Shown here piece by piece: positions 43,234 through 51,593 of a stretch of 64,000 bases of DNA. A program made the position numbers and the translations under genes. Each line of letters begins with the position of its first letter. Position 1 is the stretch's first letter. Origin of the DNA: Bacillus pseudomycoides DSM 12442 (GTDB taxonomy: Bacteria; Bacillota; Bacilli; Bacillales; Bacillaceae_G); contig NZ_CM000745.1 of the NCBI RefSeq assembly GCF_000161455.1, positions 1,994,001 through 2,058,000 on the forward strand, given 5' to 3'. The notes below the pieces were generated by a model. It ran no database searches. It was not told the origin of the DNA and saw only the letters and a program-made list of their open reading frames with translations.

Positions 43234-44054
43234 TGAAATGGCGTGATATACTCGCCTGGTTTGATAGACCGCTGCGTATGGATACAATTGTCTCGCAGCG
43301 CTATAAAATTGAATCAGTAATTGGAATGGGCAGCTATGGCTTTACATATATCGTTTATGATTTGCAAACGAAAGAAAAAAGAGTTTTGAAACAGTTAAGA
43401 CAAAGTAAGCAAAAATATATGTCAGGTAGAAGGTCATTCGCACAGGAGCAAGCGATTTTAGAGCAGTTAGATCATCCGGCAATACCGCGCTTATATAACG
43501 GCTTTATATGGAAAAAACAGCCGTTTTTTGTAATGGAGTACATGCCAGGTAAGAATTTTGAAGACTTCATTTTCAAAGATGGACATGTATATGAAGAGCG
43601 TGAGGTTTTTCAGATTTTATATAAAGTACTTGAGCCAGTTTCTTATTTTCATAGTAAAGGTATTATTCACCGAGACTTACGAATTCCTAACATTTTAATA
43701 AAAGAGGAGCAGATTAGTATTATCGATTTTGGATTAGCTAGATTTATAGAAGAAATCGATGAACGAGCATCTACCTATGAAGGAGAACAAGCCTATATGC
43801 GAGAAATTCACTATCGTAGTGATTTTTATGCGCTAGGCCACTTTACATTATTTTTATTATACTCTGGCTATGAATCTACTGCAAAAGAAGAAAGGCCATG
43901 GTATGAAGAGTTACAGCTAATGAAAGAAAACTGTGAAATTATTATGCGAATGCTACGGATGAAGCCTCCTTATTACGAAAATATACAAGAAGTTAGAGAA
44001 GATGTACGCCATGCATTAGAAAGGATGGGGGATACATGTTTCAAAAGTTTTTAG
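43233..44054 (+). CDS. Eukaryotic-type Ser/Thr protein kinase (YbdM-like)
   Basis: A 273-residue soluble kinase domain. The glycine loop is IGMGSYGFTYIVYD, the ATP-binding Lys is in EKRVLKQLRQ, and the catalytic loop is IIHRDLRIPNIL, with Arg where most kinases have Lys. The DFG motif is IIDFGLARF. There is no membrane helix or PASTA domain, unlike PrkC, so it acts in the cytosol. It resembles YbdM of B. subtilis in length. It overlaps both the basic protein upstream and spo0M downstream (by 19 bases), forming a tightly coupled three-gene unit. No ribosome site precedes ATG 43233, which supports coupling. Confidence 0.86.
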   Translation: MKWRDILAWFDRPLRMDTIVSQRYKIESVIGMGSYGFTYIVYDLQTKEKRVLKQLRQSKQKYMSGRRSFAQEQAILEQLDHPAIPRLYNGFIWKKQPFFVMEYMPGKNFEDFIFKDGHVYEEREVFQILYKVLEPVSYFHSKGIIHRDLRIPNILIKEEQISIIDFGLARFIEEIDERASTYEGEQAYMREIHYRSDFYALGHFTLFLLYSGYESTAKEERPWYEELQLMKENCEIIMRMLRMKPPYYENIQEVREDVRHALERMGDTCFKSF

Positions 44055-44791
44055 CAAGCGTTGGAATAGGAAATGCAAAAGTGGATACAGTTCTTGAGAA
44101 AGATGAATATTTAGTAGGAGAAGAAATTGTAGGTGTGGTTCATATTACGGGTGGATCAGTCAATCAACAAATTGAAAGCATTTATTTAACACTATCGACA
44201 TCGTATATACGAGAAGTAGATGATAAAAAAGTAAGTGCTACATTCGATCTAGAACGAGTACGTTTAACCGAACCTATTACGATATCTCCAAATGAAAAAG
44301 TAGAAATTCCATTTTCATTCTCAATGCCAATTGAAGCGCCACTTACATTTGGAATGAAAACGGTTTGGATTCATACAGGTCTTGATATTAAGCACAGTAT
44401 TGATCCGAGTGATCGTGATTACATTCAGGTGCTACCGAATGTGTTATTAAACAGTGTTTTAGATAGCGTAAAACAATTAGGATTTAGGCTTCGTCAAGCG
44501 GAGTGTGAAGAATTACCACGTCATTTACGTGCCAATATTCCATTTGCGCAAGAGTTTGAGTTCATTCCAGTTTCCGGACAGTATTATGGCAAATTGGATG
44601 AATTGGAATTATTAATTTTACCACGTGCTTATGATCGTTTGGACATTATTATGGAAGTTGACAGAAAAGCCCGTGGATTAGCAGGTTTATTTTCAGAAGC
44701 TTTAGACTTAGATGAAAGAGTTGTTCGCTTTACTGTAACACGTGAAGACATTCCAACGATGCAGCAAAAAATTAACAGTTATATTTCTTAA
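44036..44791 (+). CDS. spo0M: Sporulation-control protein Spo0M
   Basis: A 251-residue arrestin-fold protein. MFQKFLASVGIGNAKVDTVL, VGEEIVGVVHITGGSVNQQI and the later RADYDR-type region (LPRAYDRLDIIMEVDRKARG) are typical of Spo0M. In B. subtilis it affects early sporulation and cell shape and binds envelope or cytoskeletal partners. GGATGGGGGA lies inside the kinase gene just before ATG 44036. The overlap with a protein kinase gene is notable. Confidence 0.9.
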   Translation: MFQKFLASVGIGNAKVDTVLEKDEYLVGEEIVGVVHITGGSVNQQIESIYLTLSTSYIREVDDKKVSATFDLERVRLTEPITISPNEKVEIPFSFSMPIEAPLTFGMKTVWIHTGLDIKHSIDPSDRDYIQVLPNVLLNSVLDSVKQLGFRLRQAECEELPRHLRANIPFAQEFEFIPVSGQYYGKLDELELLILPRAYDRLDIIMEVDRKARGLAGLFSEALDLDERVVRFTVTREDIPTMQQKINSYIS

Positions 44792-44806
44792 TAAATGATG
44801 CATAAA

Positions 44807-44852
44807 AAAGAAATGGGGAGGAAAACTAAAACAACCGCTCCATTTCTTATTT
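44807..44852 (+). terminator. Terminator after spo0M
   Basis: AAGAAATGG pairs with CCATTTCTT across a ~20-base loop, followed by ATTTTTAT. Confidence 0.7.
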
Positions 44853-44873
44853 TTATATAGTGAGGTTATGTAT

Positions 44874-45509
44874 GTGAAACGATATCGACATGTATACTTG
44901 TTAAGTACGTTACTCATTTGTTTTGTCGGATTATCACTTTCGTATCATACCGCTTGTGTTGAGAGATTTGATGATGTTATTTCCAAATTTATTCAAGGTT
45001 TTCGGAACGATTATTTGACAGCTTATTTTATCTGGATGTCTTATATTGGTTCAAAAAAAATATATTTTCCAGTATTAATCATAGTTGTAATGTACTTTCT
45101 CATTCGAAAAAAGTTGTTAAGTGCGTTATTTTTAATCGTTAATTATTATGGATCTCGCTATCTTAACAGCCTCTTAAAATTATGGTACGAGCGCCCAAGA
45201 CCGGATGTCACGCAGCTTGTTACAGCTACAGGGTATAGTTTTCCGAGCGGCCATACGATGAATGCTACAGCATTTTTAGGGTTTATCGCCTATGTAACAA
45301 TCACAGAACATCGCATTACACTGCATAAAAAGTTGTTGCTTATTTTTATTACATGTTTTGTTATATTTTCTATTTCTGTTAGCCGTGTATATCTCGGTGT
45401 CCATTATCCATCCGATATATTAGCGGGCTGGGCAGCGGGTGGAAGTTGGCTTATTTTATGTATTATGTTTCATCAAGCATTCATCAAAAAAGAACCTATG
45501 TCATCATAG
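44874..45509 (+). CDS. PAP2-family phosphatase (membrane)
   Basis: A 211-residue protein with about six membrane helices. All three PAP2 signatures are present: KLWYERPRPD, YSFPSGHTMNATA and SRVYLGVHYPSDILAG, giving the catalytic His residues and phosphate-binding Arg and Lys. It would remove phosphate from lipids such as phosphatidylglycerol phosphate or undecaprenyl diphosphate. The B. subtilis gene yodM near yodN is the likely counterpart. GAGG at 44862-44865 favours GTG 44874 over ATG 44868. The last codons lie inside a terminator. Confidence 0.87.
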   Translation: MKRYRHVYLLSTLLICFVGLSLSYHTACVERFDDVISKFIQGFRNDYLTAYFIWMSYIGSKKIYFPVLIIVVMYFLIRKKLLSALFLIVNYYGSRYLNSLLKLWYERPRPDVTQLVTATGYSFPSGHTMNATAFLGFIAYVTITEHRITLHKKLLLIFITCFVIFSISVSRVYLGVHYPSDILAGWAAGGSWLILCIMFHQAFIKKEPMSS

Positions 45510-45519
45510 GTTCTTTTTG
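45485..45519. terminator. Bidirectional terminator shared by the PAP2 and CDF genes
   Basis: AAAGAACCTATG and CATAGGTTCTTT flank a four-base loop. The two converging genes overlap by 14 bases within this hairpin. Confidence 0.85.
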
Positions 45520-46377
45520 CATAGGTTCAACATGAATATGAGTGTGTAAAATTCCAAATTTTCGTTCTAACATTTCTTCAATTTTATCGGTAATATGATG
45601 GCTTTTACTCACGTCCATACGGGCATCTACTTCAATCGTAATATCCACATACGTTTGGTTTCCATACATACGTGCGCGAATATCAACAATATGTTCAACA
45701 CCAGAAACGAGTCTGACAGCTTGTGAATATTCCTCCATTTTATCCGGATCAATGCCGTCAGTTAACATATGAGAAGCTTCTATAAAGATGTCCCACGCAG
45801 TTTTGCAAATAATAAAGCCAACGATTAACGCCGCAATTGGATCGAGGATAGGCATGTGGAACTGTGATGCTACAATGCCGACAACTGTACCTATACTCAC
45901 GAGAGCATCTGATAAATTATCTTTTGCAGCGGCTTCTAATGCTTTACTTTTTGTTCGCTGCGCAATTTTATTATTATATTTGTACACGACGTACATGACG
46001 ACAGCACAAAATAAGGCAACCCATGCTGCAAGTACATTTGGTGCGGTTTTTTGCGGATTGAAAAACGATTGAATTGCACTTACGATTACTTCTAAGCTGA
46101 CCGTCGCCATAATAAAGGAGGCAACAAGTGAAGCGATTTGTTCTGCACGTGAATGTCCGTATGGATGATCCGGATCACGGGGTTTACGAGAAATTTTAAG
46201 ACCAATTAATACAGCTAAAGAAGCACCAATATCTGTTAAGTTATTTAAACCATCCGCCCGTAATGCACTGGAAAGGGCAATATAGCTAATTACGATTTTC
46301 AGTGATGATAAAAATATGTAGGCGATAATGCTGACAATAGCTCCTTTATCAGCTTCTTTATTAGAAAGTGAATTCAT
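45496..46377 (-). CDS. Cation diffusion facilitator, MneS/MneP-like (probable Mn2+ exporter)
   Basis: A 293-residue CDF exporter with about six helices. Metal-site residues are visible in ALRADGLNNLTDIGASL (Asn-Asp pair of the Mn-type CDFs) and in the second site, AAKDNLSDALVSIG. DPDHPYGHSRAEQIASLV follows helix 2. The C-terminal ~85 residues are the cytosolic ferredoxin-like dimer domain, ending with FGILHTHIHVEP. AAAGGTGAG lies eight bases before ATG 46377, so the GTG at 46386 is not the start. Confidence 0.87.
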   Translation of the reverse strand: MNSLSNKEADKGAIVSIIAYIFLSSLKIVISYIALSSALRADGLNNLTDIGASLAVLIGLKISRKPRDPDHPYGHSRAEQIASLVASFIMATVSLEVIVSAIQSFFNPQKTAPNVLAAWVALFCAVVMYVVYKYNNKIAQRTKSKALEAAAKDNLSDALVSIGTVVGIVASQFHMPILDPIAALIVGFIICKTAWDIFIEASHMLTDGIDPDKMEEYSQAVRLVSGVEHIVDIRARMYGNQTYVDITIEVDARMDVSKSHHITDKIEEMLERKFGILHTHIHVEPMQKEPMMT

Positions 46378-46974
46378 AATGATCACTCACCTTTCTGTTA
46401 GGAAATTCTTTCTATTAATAGAGTATCAAACGAAACTCGTGTGGGTCTATACAAACATTGTTGACGCTTTATAGTTTTTTAAGTAGGGGATAACAAAGTT
46501 TCGCAAAGGAAAAATATGTTGCAAAGTACAAAGTGAGAAAAGGTAAAAATTTCATCGGATTTCCTTTACGATATAAGGAAGGGGGGAGATGCGCAAAATA
46601 TTATCCTGTTTTTTACGATCCTTAGTATCACAGGGGGTAAGTCGTCCAATGAGGAAGCAAGATATTTCTATGCTATCGATAGCTATTTCGAAAGGATTTG
46701 GCGGTTTAAATGAAGCTTATTTTATGAATATTGAATGAAGATGAACAAAAATTAAAGGGGATTAGTAATCTGCTATATGATTTGTTAATTACATATAAAA
46801 ATGGAGATGTATCTTGGAGATGAAGGAGAAAGAAGTATCCTAATGTATATTGGTCAGGAGGAAATAGCCTATTACACTTCTGAAGAAATGACTAAGTAAT
46901 TACGAAAGAAAATCATTAAAAAAGACTAAAAAAGTGCCTCTGAAAGAATATATCTCAGAGCCACTTCTTCTATT
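46378..46974. other. Gene-poor 600-bp stretch with one possible 49-codon ORF and a decayed reading frame
   Basis: ATG 46589 follows GGAAGGGGGGAG and opens a 49-codon frame to TGA 46738 (begins MRKILSCFLRSLVSQGVSRP). From ~46724 on, scattered frames (LNILNEDEQKLKGISNLLYD) look like a decayed gene I cannot name. Neither is convincing. A minus-strand terminator for the thioredoxin gene closes the stretch. Confidence 0.4.
46930..46967 (-). terminator. Terminator of the thioredoxin gene
   Basis: AAGTGCCTCTGA pairs with TCTCAGAGCCACTT imperfectly. On the minus strand the hairpin is followed by CTTTTTTA. Confidence 0.75.
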
Positions 46975-47289
46975 TTAGTATGCTTCTAAAAACTCAGTAA
47001 CTTGCTCTTCTGTTTTTGCGTTCGCACTATGTAAATGACCAAGTTTTTCACCATTTTGATACACTAATAAGCTAGGAATTCCCATTACTTGATACTCTTC
47101 TGCAATACTTGGGAACTCATCTTTATTAATAGAATACCATTCGAATTTCTGGAACTCTTCCATTACATCTCCGATAAAGTTATCCATCCGTACACAATCT
47201 GGGCACCATGTAGTGAAGAACTTAACTACTACTGGCTCCTCGCTTGCGATAATGTCCTTGAATTCCTTTTCAGACTTGATTTCTTTCAT
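46975..47289 (-). CDS. Thioredoxin-like protein
   Basis: A 104-residue thioredoxin-fold protein with the active site FFTTWCPDCVRM (CPDC rather than the usual CGPC) and the cis-Pro in VMGIPSLLVYQNG. It lacks a signal peptide and acts in the cytosol, in thiol-disulfide exchange. AAAGGGAGCGAAAAAC before ATG 47289 sets the start; the frame is open 57 bases further but without a ribosome site. It is the last ordinary chromosomal gene before the mobile region. Confidence 0.85.
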   Translation of the reverse strand: MKEIKSEKEFKDIIASEEPVVVKFFTTWCPDCVRMDNFIGDVMEEFQKFEWYSINKDEFPSIAEEYQVMGIPSLLVYQNGEKLGHLHSANAKTEEQVTEFLEAY

Positions 47290-47360
47290 GTTTTTCGCTC
47301 CCTTTACAATTGTTTTATTTTGTATTTTTTTAGGTGGTAATTTCATTAAAAAATCGAAAC

Positions 47361-47393
47361 TTCTAACGAATTTCTAACGAATTTCTAACGAAC
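47361..47393. repeat. Three tandem 11-bp repeats at the integrase end (possible att or arm sites)
   Basis: TTCTAACGAAT, TTCTAACGAAT and TTCTAACGAAC lie head to tail. The integrase stop codon falls in the third unit. Short direct repeats next to a tyrosine recombinase gene commonly are its arm-type binding sites or the attachment core. No second copy was seen elsewhere in the window. Confidence 0.6.
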
Positions 47394-48372
47394 GGTTTTA
47401 TTTCCGAACAATTCGTTTGCAAATTGGTCCACCGCAGTTTCTTGAAGTCCTGGTACGACATGTGAGTAGGTGTCTAATGTGATGCCTACTCTTTTATGTC
47501 CTAAACGTTCACTTACAATCTTCGGATGAATACCTTGTTTCAACATTAAAGTTGCATGAGTATGCCTTAGATCTTGGAACCGAATATCAGGAACCTCACT
47601 TTTCTTTATAAGCTTTTTCCAGAGCTGTGTCAAACTTCTGAAATTGCAAGGATTACCATTAAAGGTAGGGCAGACTATATCATAATCGTTATATTCACTT
47701 CCGTAACGTTCTTTTTCTACTTTTATTCGTTCATGATGTTCTTCTTTCAAAATCAATGTCTTTCCATTGTAGACCTAGTATTTCACATTTACGCATTCCA
47801 CAAGTGATTGCAAGAAGATAAGCTACATAATAACGACTATCCTGAGCATTTTTTAAAAAACGCAGTACATCTTCCTCAGACCAAGTGTTTACTGTTTTTT
47901 CTACCCCTTTAGGTGGACTTACAACATCCGCAACATTCTTTTTAACAATTTTATGTCTCATTGCATAAGAAAGGGCAGTACGAATAATCTGATGTATACT
48001 TCGTACCGTAGTGGGCTTCATACTTTCTGATAGATCACTATAAAATTTTTCAAGATCTATACCCTTTAATTTTTGCATTGGAATGTTACTGAGTTTTGGT
48101 ATAATACGATTATTAATATGTTTACGATAGTTATAGTACGTGGTTTCTCTAAGCTTTATCTTCCTAGCTTCAAGATATTGAATAAAGAATTCACGTGCTC
48201 TCATTTTTGTGGGCTCGATATACGAGCCTTCTTCAATTTCTACGATTCTTTTAGTCATATCGGTTTGCGCTTCTTTTTTCGTTTTATATCCTGAAAACCA
48301 TTTTTGGCGTCTTTTGCCCGTTTCAGGATCGGGACCAATGTCTACTATTATTGTCCACTTCGAACCTGATAT
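47385..48372 (-). pseudogene. Phage-type tyrosine integrase, disrupted
   Basis: Minus-strand remains of a ~370-residue integrase. The N-terminal arm-binding part is still read (WTIIVDIGPDPETGKRRQKW) but the start codon is gone, replaced by an IS3 element at ~48385. The core-binding domain (ARKIKLRETTYYNYRKHINN) and first catalytic Arg region (AITCGMRKCEILGLQWKDI) follow. Then a deletion of ~60 codons with a frame change joins to the second half (IRFQDLRHTHATLMLKQGIH, LGHKRVGITLDTYSHVVPG), which keeps the H-x-x-R, His and Tyr residues. It cannot make an active enzyme. Confidence 0.88.
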
Positions 48373-48384
48373 TATCTCCTTAAG

Positions 48385-49004
48385 GTAGACAGTGTAAAAA
48401 GACCATGAACAAACATGGATGTTACACTTCTACTTGGAGGGGATTTTATTATGGTTAAAAAAGGGGTTAAATTTCAAACTTATTCAGATGAATTAAAGAT
48501 ACAAGTTGTAGAAAGTTTTTTAAATGATGAGGGTAGCCAATCAGCTATAGCGAAGAAATATGGGCTTAAAAGTAGAACACAGTTAATGGATTGGGTTCGG
48601 AAATATCAAGAAACAGGCGGTATTTCAGACTCACGGGGAAAAAACAACGGTAATAAGGGCTTCAAAAACCCCTTGAAAGGTCGTTCTCGTACGAAATTCG
48701 ATAGTATGGAAGAAGAATTAGAATACTACAAGGCACAGGTGGATTACTTAAAAAAGTAGTATCCAAATCTGTAAAAGATGTCATTGCTCAGTTAAATCGT
48801 TCCAGTTACTATAAGTGGCGTTTAACACGTACTCAAAGACAATTACGCTTTTCAAAGGAGATACATTGCGTGAACAGATTCAAGCAATTGAAACATACAT
48901 CTATCATTATAACTACAAACGATTCCAAAAACGACTCAACCATCGAGCTCTGATTGAATATCGAATCTCGATGGCTGCCTAATCTTTTTTTAAAAGCTGT
49001 CTAC
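48385..49004 (+). mobile_element. IS3-family insertion sequence with internal deletion
   Basis: Ends are marked by GTAGACAG at 48385-48392 and its complement CTGTCTAC at 48997-49004, each followed inward by an AT-rich run. The element holds an intact orfA and only scraps of orfB (KSVKDVIAQLNRSSYYKW at the left, YNYKRFQKRLNHRALIEYR at the right). At ~620 bp it is less than half of a normal IS3 (~1.2-1.5 kb). It separates the integrase from its start. Confidence 0.78.
48451..48759 (+). CDS. IS3-family transposase OrfA (helix-turn-helix subunit)
   Basis: A 102-residue protein with the IS3/IS911 OrfA HTH (YSDELKIQVVESFLNDEGSQ, then AIAKKYGLKSRTQLMDWVRK) and a C-terminal leucine-zipper-like tail (DSMEEELEYYKAQVDYLKK). 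GGAGGGG precedes ATG 48451. The usual slippery A-run and overlapping orfB are missing or damaged, so no full transposase can be made from this copy. Confidence 0.85.
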   Translation: MVKKGVKFQTYSDELKIQVVESFLNDEGSQSAIAKKYGLKSRTQLMDWVRKYQETGGISDSRGKNNGNKGFKNPLKGRSRTKFDSMEEELEYYKAQVDYLKK

Positions 49005-49010
49005 TTGACG

Positions 49011-49228
49011 GGGGTAAGTCCAGGAAAACGCGTTGTTTCTAAAGTAGACAACCTTCGTTTCTATAATTCTCTATCTTGGCAGGATAAAGATGTGGCTGGT
49101 TCAGTAGATGCAGGATTAGGTTTTACAATCGATGTAAAAATAACTGTCAATGGATCAACACAATACAAAGTACACAATTCGAAAGGGAATACGTACTATA
49201 TTACGGCTAGTGAAATTTTAACAAAGCC
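49011..49228 (+). pseudogene. Fragment of an amidase C-terminal wall-binding domain (copy A)
   Basis: The frame reads GKRVVSKVDNLRFYNSLSWQ, then DKDVAGSVDAGLGFTIDVKI and YKVHNSKGNTYYITASE. This is the last domain of the amidase pseudogene at 52985-54051, about 85% alike by eye. There is no catalytic part here. The IS3 end lies just to its left and a terminator just to its right, suggesting an endolysin gene was cut by rearrangement. Confidence 0.8.
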
Positions 49229-49262
49229 GACTCATATCACGTTGAGTCAGCTTTGTTTATTG
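49219..49262. terminator. Hairpin terminator between amidase fragment and toxin immunity gene
   Basis: ACAAAGCCGACTCA pairs with TGAGTCAGCTTTGT, with T-rich bases on the right and A-rich on the left. It can serve both converging frames. Confidence 0.75.
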
Positions 49263-49267
49263 TAATT

Positions 49268-49570
49268 TTATTTTTTACTTTTTAAAGCTTCTTTTAGTGT
49301 TTCAAGGGTCTGTTTTAACCATTCTATAGGTGTTAAGTTTAATGCTGGGTAATAAATATAAGTATTATATTTAATAAATTCCTCTTTTTCGCTATCAGTT
49401 AAATTACTGTTTAAAAATGAAAGTATATCATTTTTAGTATTTTCAATACAGATTTTAGTAACTTCCATTATAAATTCATTAAGGGCTTCCTCAGGCGATT
49501 CAATGTCTTGGTGAAATGTTCCTGCTAAAAAATCACCTAATTCTTCATAAGGGTTATATCTATCTTCCAT
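49268..49570 (-). CDS. CdiI-like immunity protein of the LXG toxin
   Basis: A 100-residue acidic protein. The NPYEELGDFLAGTFHQDIES, PEEALNEFI segment is the hallmark of the CdiI_2-type contact-dependent inhibition immunity family. It follows the toxin gene by 12 bases on the same strand, the usual place of an immunity gene. It should bind and block the toxin C-terminal nuclease inside the cell. AGAGGAGAATTTAT precedes ATG 49570. Confidence 0.82.
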   Translation of the reverse strand: MEDRYNPYEELGDFLAGTFHQDIESPEEALNEFIMEVTKICIENTKNDILSFLNSNLTDSEKEEFIKYNTYIYYPALNLTPIEWLKQTLETLKEALKSKK

Positions 49571-49582
49571 ATAAATTCTCCT

Positions 49583-51193
49583 CTACTTTACTGGATATCC
49601 TGTTATAATAAAACTTCCTTGGTTATTTTTTTTCAAAACAATTATAGCATTTTCCACATCTAAAGCACTATTTGATCCTCTTTCGATATATCGTCCAATT
49701 ATAGTATTACCTTTATATCTTAGCGGTAAAGTTAGTCTGCTATTAGGATTGTTTAACCACCTATTTATTTTTGCTATATTTTGCGGATTACCTAATACTT
49801 CATTAGCTACTCTCTCTGCTGTAGCTCTATCAGTGAAAGTTGATGACCCTGTTATTTTAGAATCATTCTGTAATCTTTGCAACAACTCTGCATCTGTTTT
49901 TCCAACGTGTTTCTTGAGTAAGTGGCCACCTCTTTGGCCATTTTTTGCCTCATGGGCATTTAACCCTCCTCCTGGAGCTAACGGACTAGTATCTCCTGGT
50001 TTTACAGTATTAGTATCAACTCCCCTAGCAAACCGATAAGTCGATAGCTTTTCTTCAGCTTGTTTAAAATCAGGTATATCGAATCTAGAGTGTATATTAT
50101 TTCCACCAGCAAATGCAAATCGGTCTTTCAATGGTAACTGATTTGAAACAGATGAGATACCTTCTGAGAATTTTGCTAGATTCACACTTTCACCGAGTGT
50201 AGTTACTTTCCCTACTTTGCTTATCCCTTTATCCCCAATCCATCCTAATCCAAGTTCCATAAAAGCATTTGTTCCCCATTTTGCAATACTTTCTGCATCA
50301 CCATGCCAAACATCATTCATAAATGAATCCGAAAAAGTATTCCACGCAGTAGAGACTGTCTCTAGGGGATGGCCTATAGCATACTTCATGTTTTCTTTTG
50401 CTACTGTATCGTCTAGTGAATCAAAAAATTCTACGATTCCTCCAATAAATTGTCCAGAACCATTCCAGACACCACTCACAACTTTTTCAAGTATATTTTT
50501 TTCAGAAGTACCATCTTGTAATATATCTGATTCTACTACATCACTCGATTTAATTCTATTATCCAAACGAATATTAGTATCCAAATATTCTTGAATAGAA
50601 TCTGCCCATTCCATATTCAACCCTTGCGTACTAAATGTGCCACTTGCAAGACTAAACCCTTTTCCGCTTTGGACTTCGGCAAGGCCTGTCGCAATGCTAG
50701 CAGCTAATTGAATTGCTGTATTATACTTATTGCTAGATGTTTGATTGAACTGATACAAATGATCTAACTTTTCTTGCAGTTTTTTCCTCATGACAGTAAA
50801 AAGATTCGCCATAGCGTCCATACCTGGGATTGGCATAGTTTGACTGACAGCTTCCATACTTGTTTTCATTCGGTCAATTTCTTGAATTTGTTCTAATATT
50901 TCTTGTTCGATTACATCTGTGGAAGCGACTTGTGATTGAAAATCACTTGGAAAAGCATCATTTTGACGAATTAATTCTTCACACAAATAAATAATTCCTT
51001 GTGCTAAAGGAAGAAAGGCTTCTACAATAAAAGCTTTTGCACTATCATATGTTTGTCCTTGCAAGACAGTATCGCTTGCGAAAGCGTCAATCGACTGAAT
51101 GGCTTGTTCCATACCTTGAATGGTAGCAGTACATACAGCGTTCATGCTTTGAGTCTGATTTTGTACTTCTCCCAAATACATATTTAAACTCAT
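49583..51193 (-). CDS. LXG-domain type VII secretion toxin with RNase A-like C-terminal domain
   Basis: A 536-residue polymorphic toxin. Residues ~1-205 are the LXG helical export domain (MSLNMYLGEVQNQTQSMNAV; later FVEAFLPLAQGIIYLCEELI). A linker of ~190 residues follows. The last ~130 residues match the bacterial RNase A-like CDI toxin domain: GGHLLKKHVGKTDAELLQRL, TGSSTFTDRATAERVANEVL and NAIIVLKKNNQGSFIITGYP, with His in KKHVGKT and Thr/Tyr near the end as likely catalytic residues. Such toxins are exported by the ESX-like type VII system and degrade RNA of rivals. ATGA overlaps the upstream gene. Confidence 0.88.
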   Translation of the reverse strand: MSLNMYLGEVQNQTQSMNAVCTATIQGMEQAIQSIDAFASDTVLQGQTYDSAKAFIVEAFLPLAQGIIYLCEELIRQNDAFPSDFQSQVASTDVIEQEILEQIQEIDRMKTSMEAVSQTMPIPGMDAMANLFTVMRKKLQEKLDHLYQFNQTSSNKYNTAIQLAASIATGLAEVQSGKGFSLASGTFSTQGLNMEWADSIQEYLDTNIRLDNRIKSSDVVESDILQDGTSEKNILEKVVSGVWNGSGQFIGGIVEFFDSLDDTVAKENMKYAIGHPLETVSTAWNTFSDSFMNDVWHGDAESIAKWGTNAFMELGLGWIGDKGISKVGKVTTLGESVNLAKFSEGISSVSNQLPLKDRFAFAGGNNIHSRFDIPDFKQAEEKLSTYRFARGVDTNTVKPGDTSPLAPGGGLNAHEAKNGQRGGHLLKKHVGKTDAELLQRLQNDSKITGSSTFTDRATAERVANEVLGNPQNIAKINRWLNNPNSRLTLPLRYKGNTIIGRYIERGSNSALDVENAIIVLKKNNQGSFIITGYPVK

Positions 51194-51552
51194 GCATTGA
51201 CCTCCCTTACTAATTGTTGTTGCTGATAGGAAAGGTCGTTTTCTAAATCACTAAGGTCTCGTCTTTTTTTAAGCAACGTTTCTTTTTGATTTTCCAATTC
51301 GAATGTAAGTTTTCGCTCAATGTGTTGTGCTTCTTGACGCGTATTCATAAAAAAATGAGATAATTCTCTATCACCATGCCAAGTTTCTAGAATTCGGTTA
51401 AACAAACGGTTACTTCGATTTTTCCATTCGTGAAAATCTGCTTCCGCTTGTTCCTGAGTTTGAATCGCAGATTGATTCCGGTCCTGCTCTTCGAATACAC
51501 TTCGTAATTTTTGATTTAATTGTTTGATTTGGTTTTCAATATCTTGACTCAT
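51190..51552 (-). CDS. LXG-associated helical protein, DUF3958-like (Lap2 type)
   Basis: A 120-residue coiled-coil protein (IENQIKQLNQKLRSVFEEQD, WKNRSNRLFNRILETWHGDR, then LLKKRRDLSDLENDLSYQQQ). Proteins of this type are encoded just before LXG toxins, bind the LXG helix and act as targeting factors for the secretion machine. Its stop overlaps the toxin start by four bases. TAGGAGGAAAAAG precedes ATG 51552. Confidence 0.8.
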   Translation of the reverse strand: MSQDIENQIKQLNQKLRSVFEEQDRNQSAIQTQEQAEADFHEWKNRSNRLFNRILETWHGDRELSHFFMNTRQEAQHIERKLTFELENQKETLLKKRRDLSDLENDLSYQQQQLVREVNA

Positions 51553-51593
51553 CTTTTTCCTCCTATCGTTTTACCTTTACGAAGGTGGCCACA

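Noticed and set aside
47361..47393. Possible CRISPR-like array
   Set aside because: Units are only 11 bases, directly adjacent without spacers; they suit integrase sites instead. No CRISPR array or cas gene was seen in the window.
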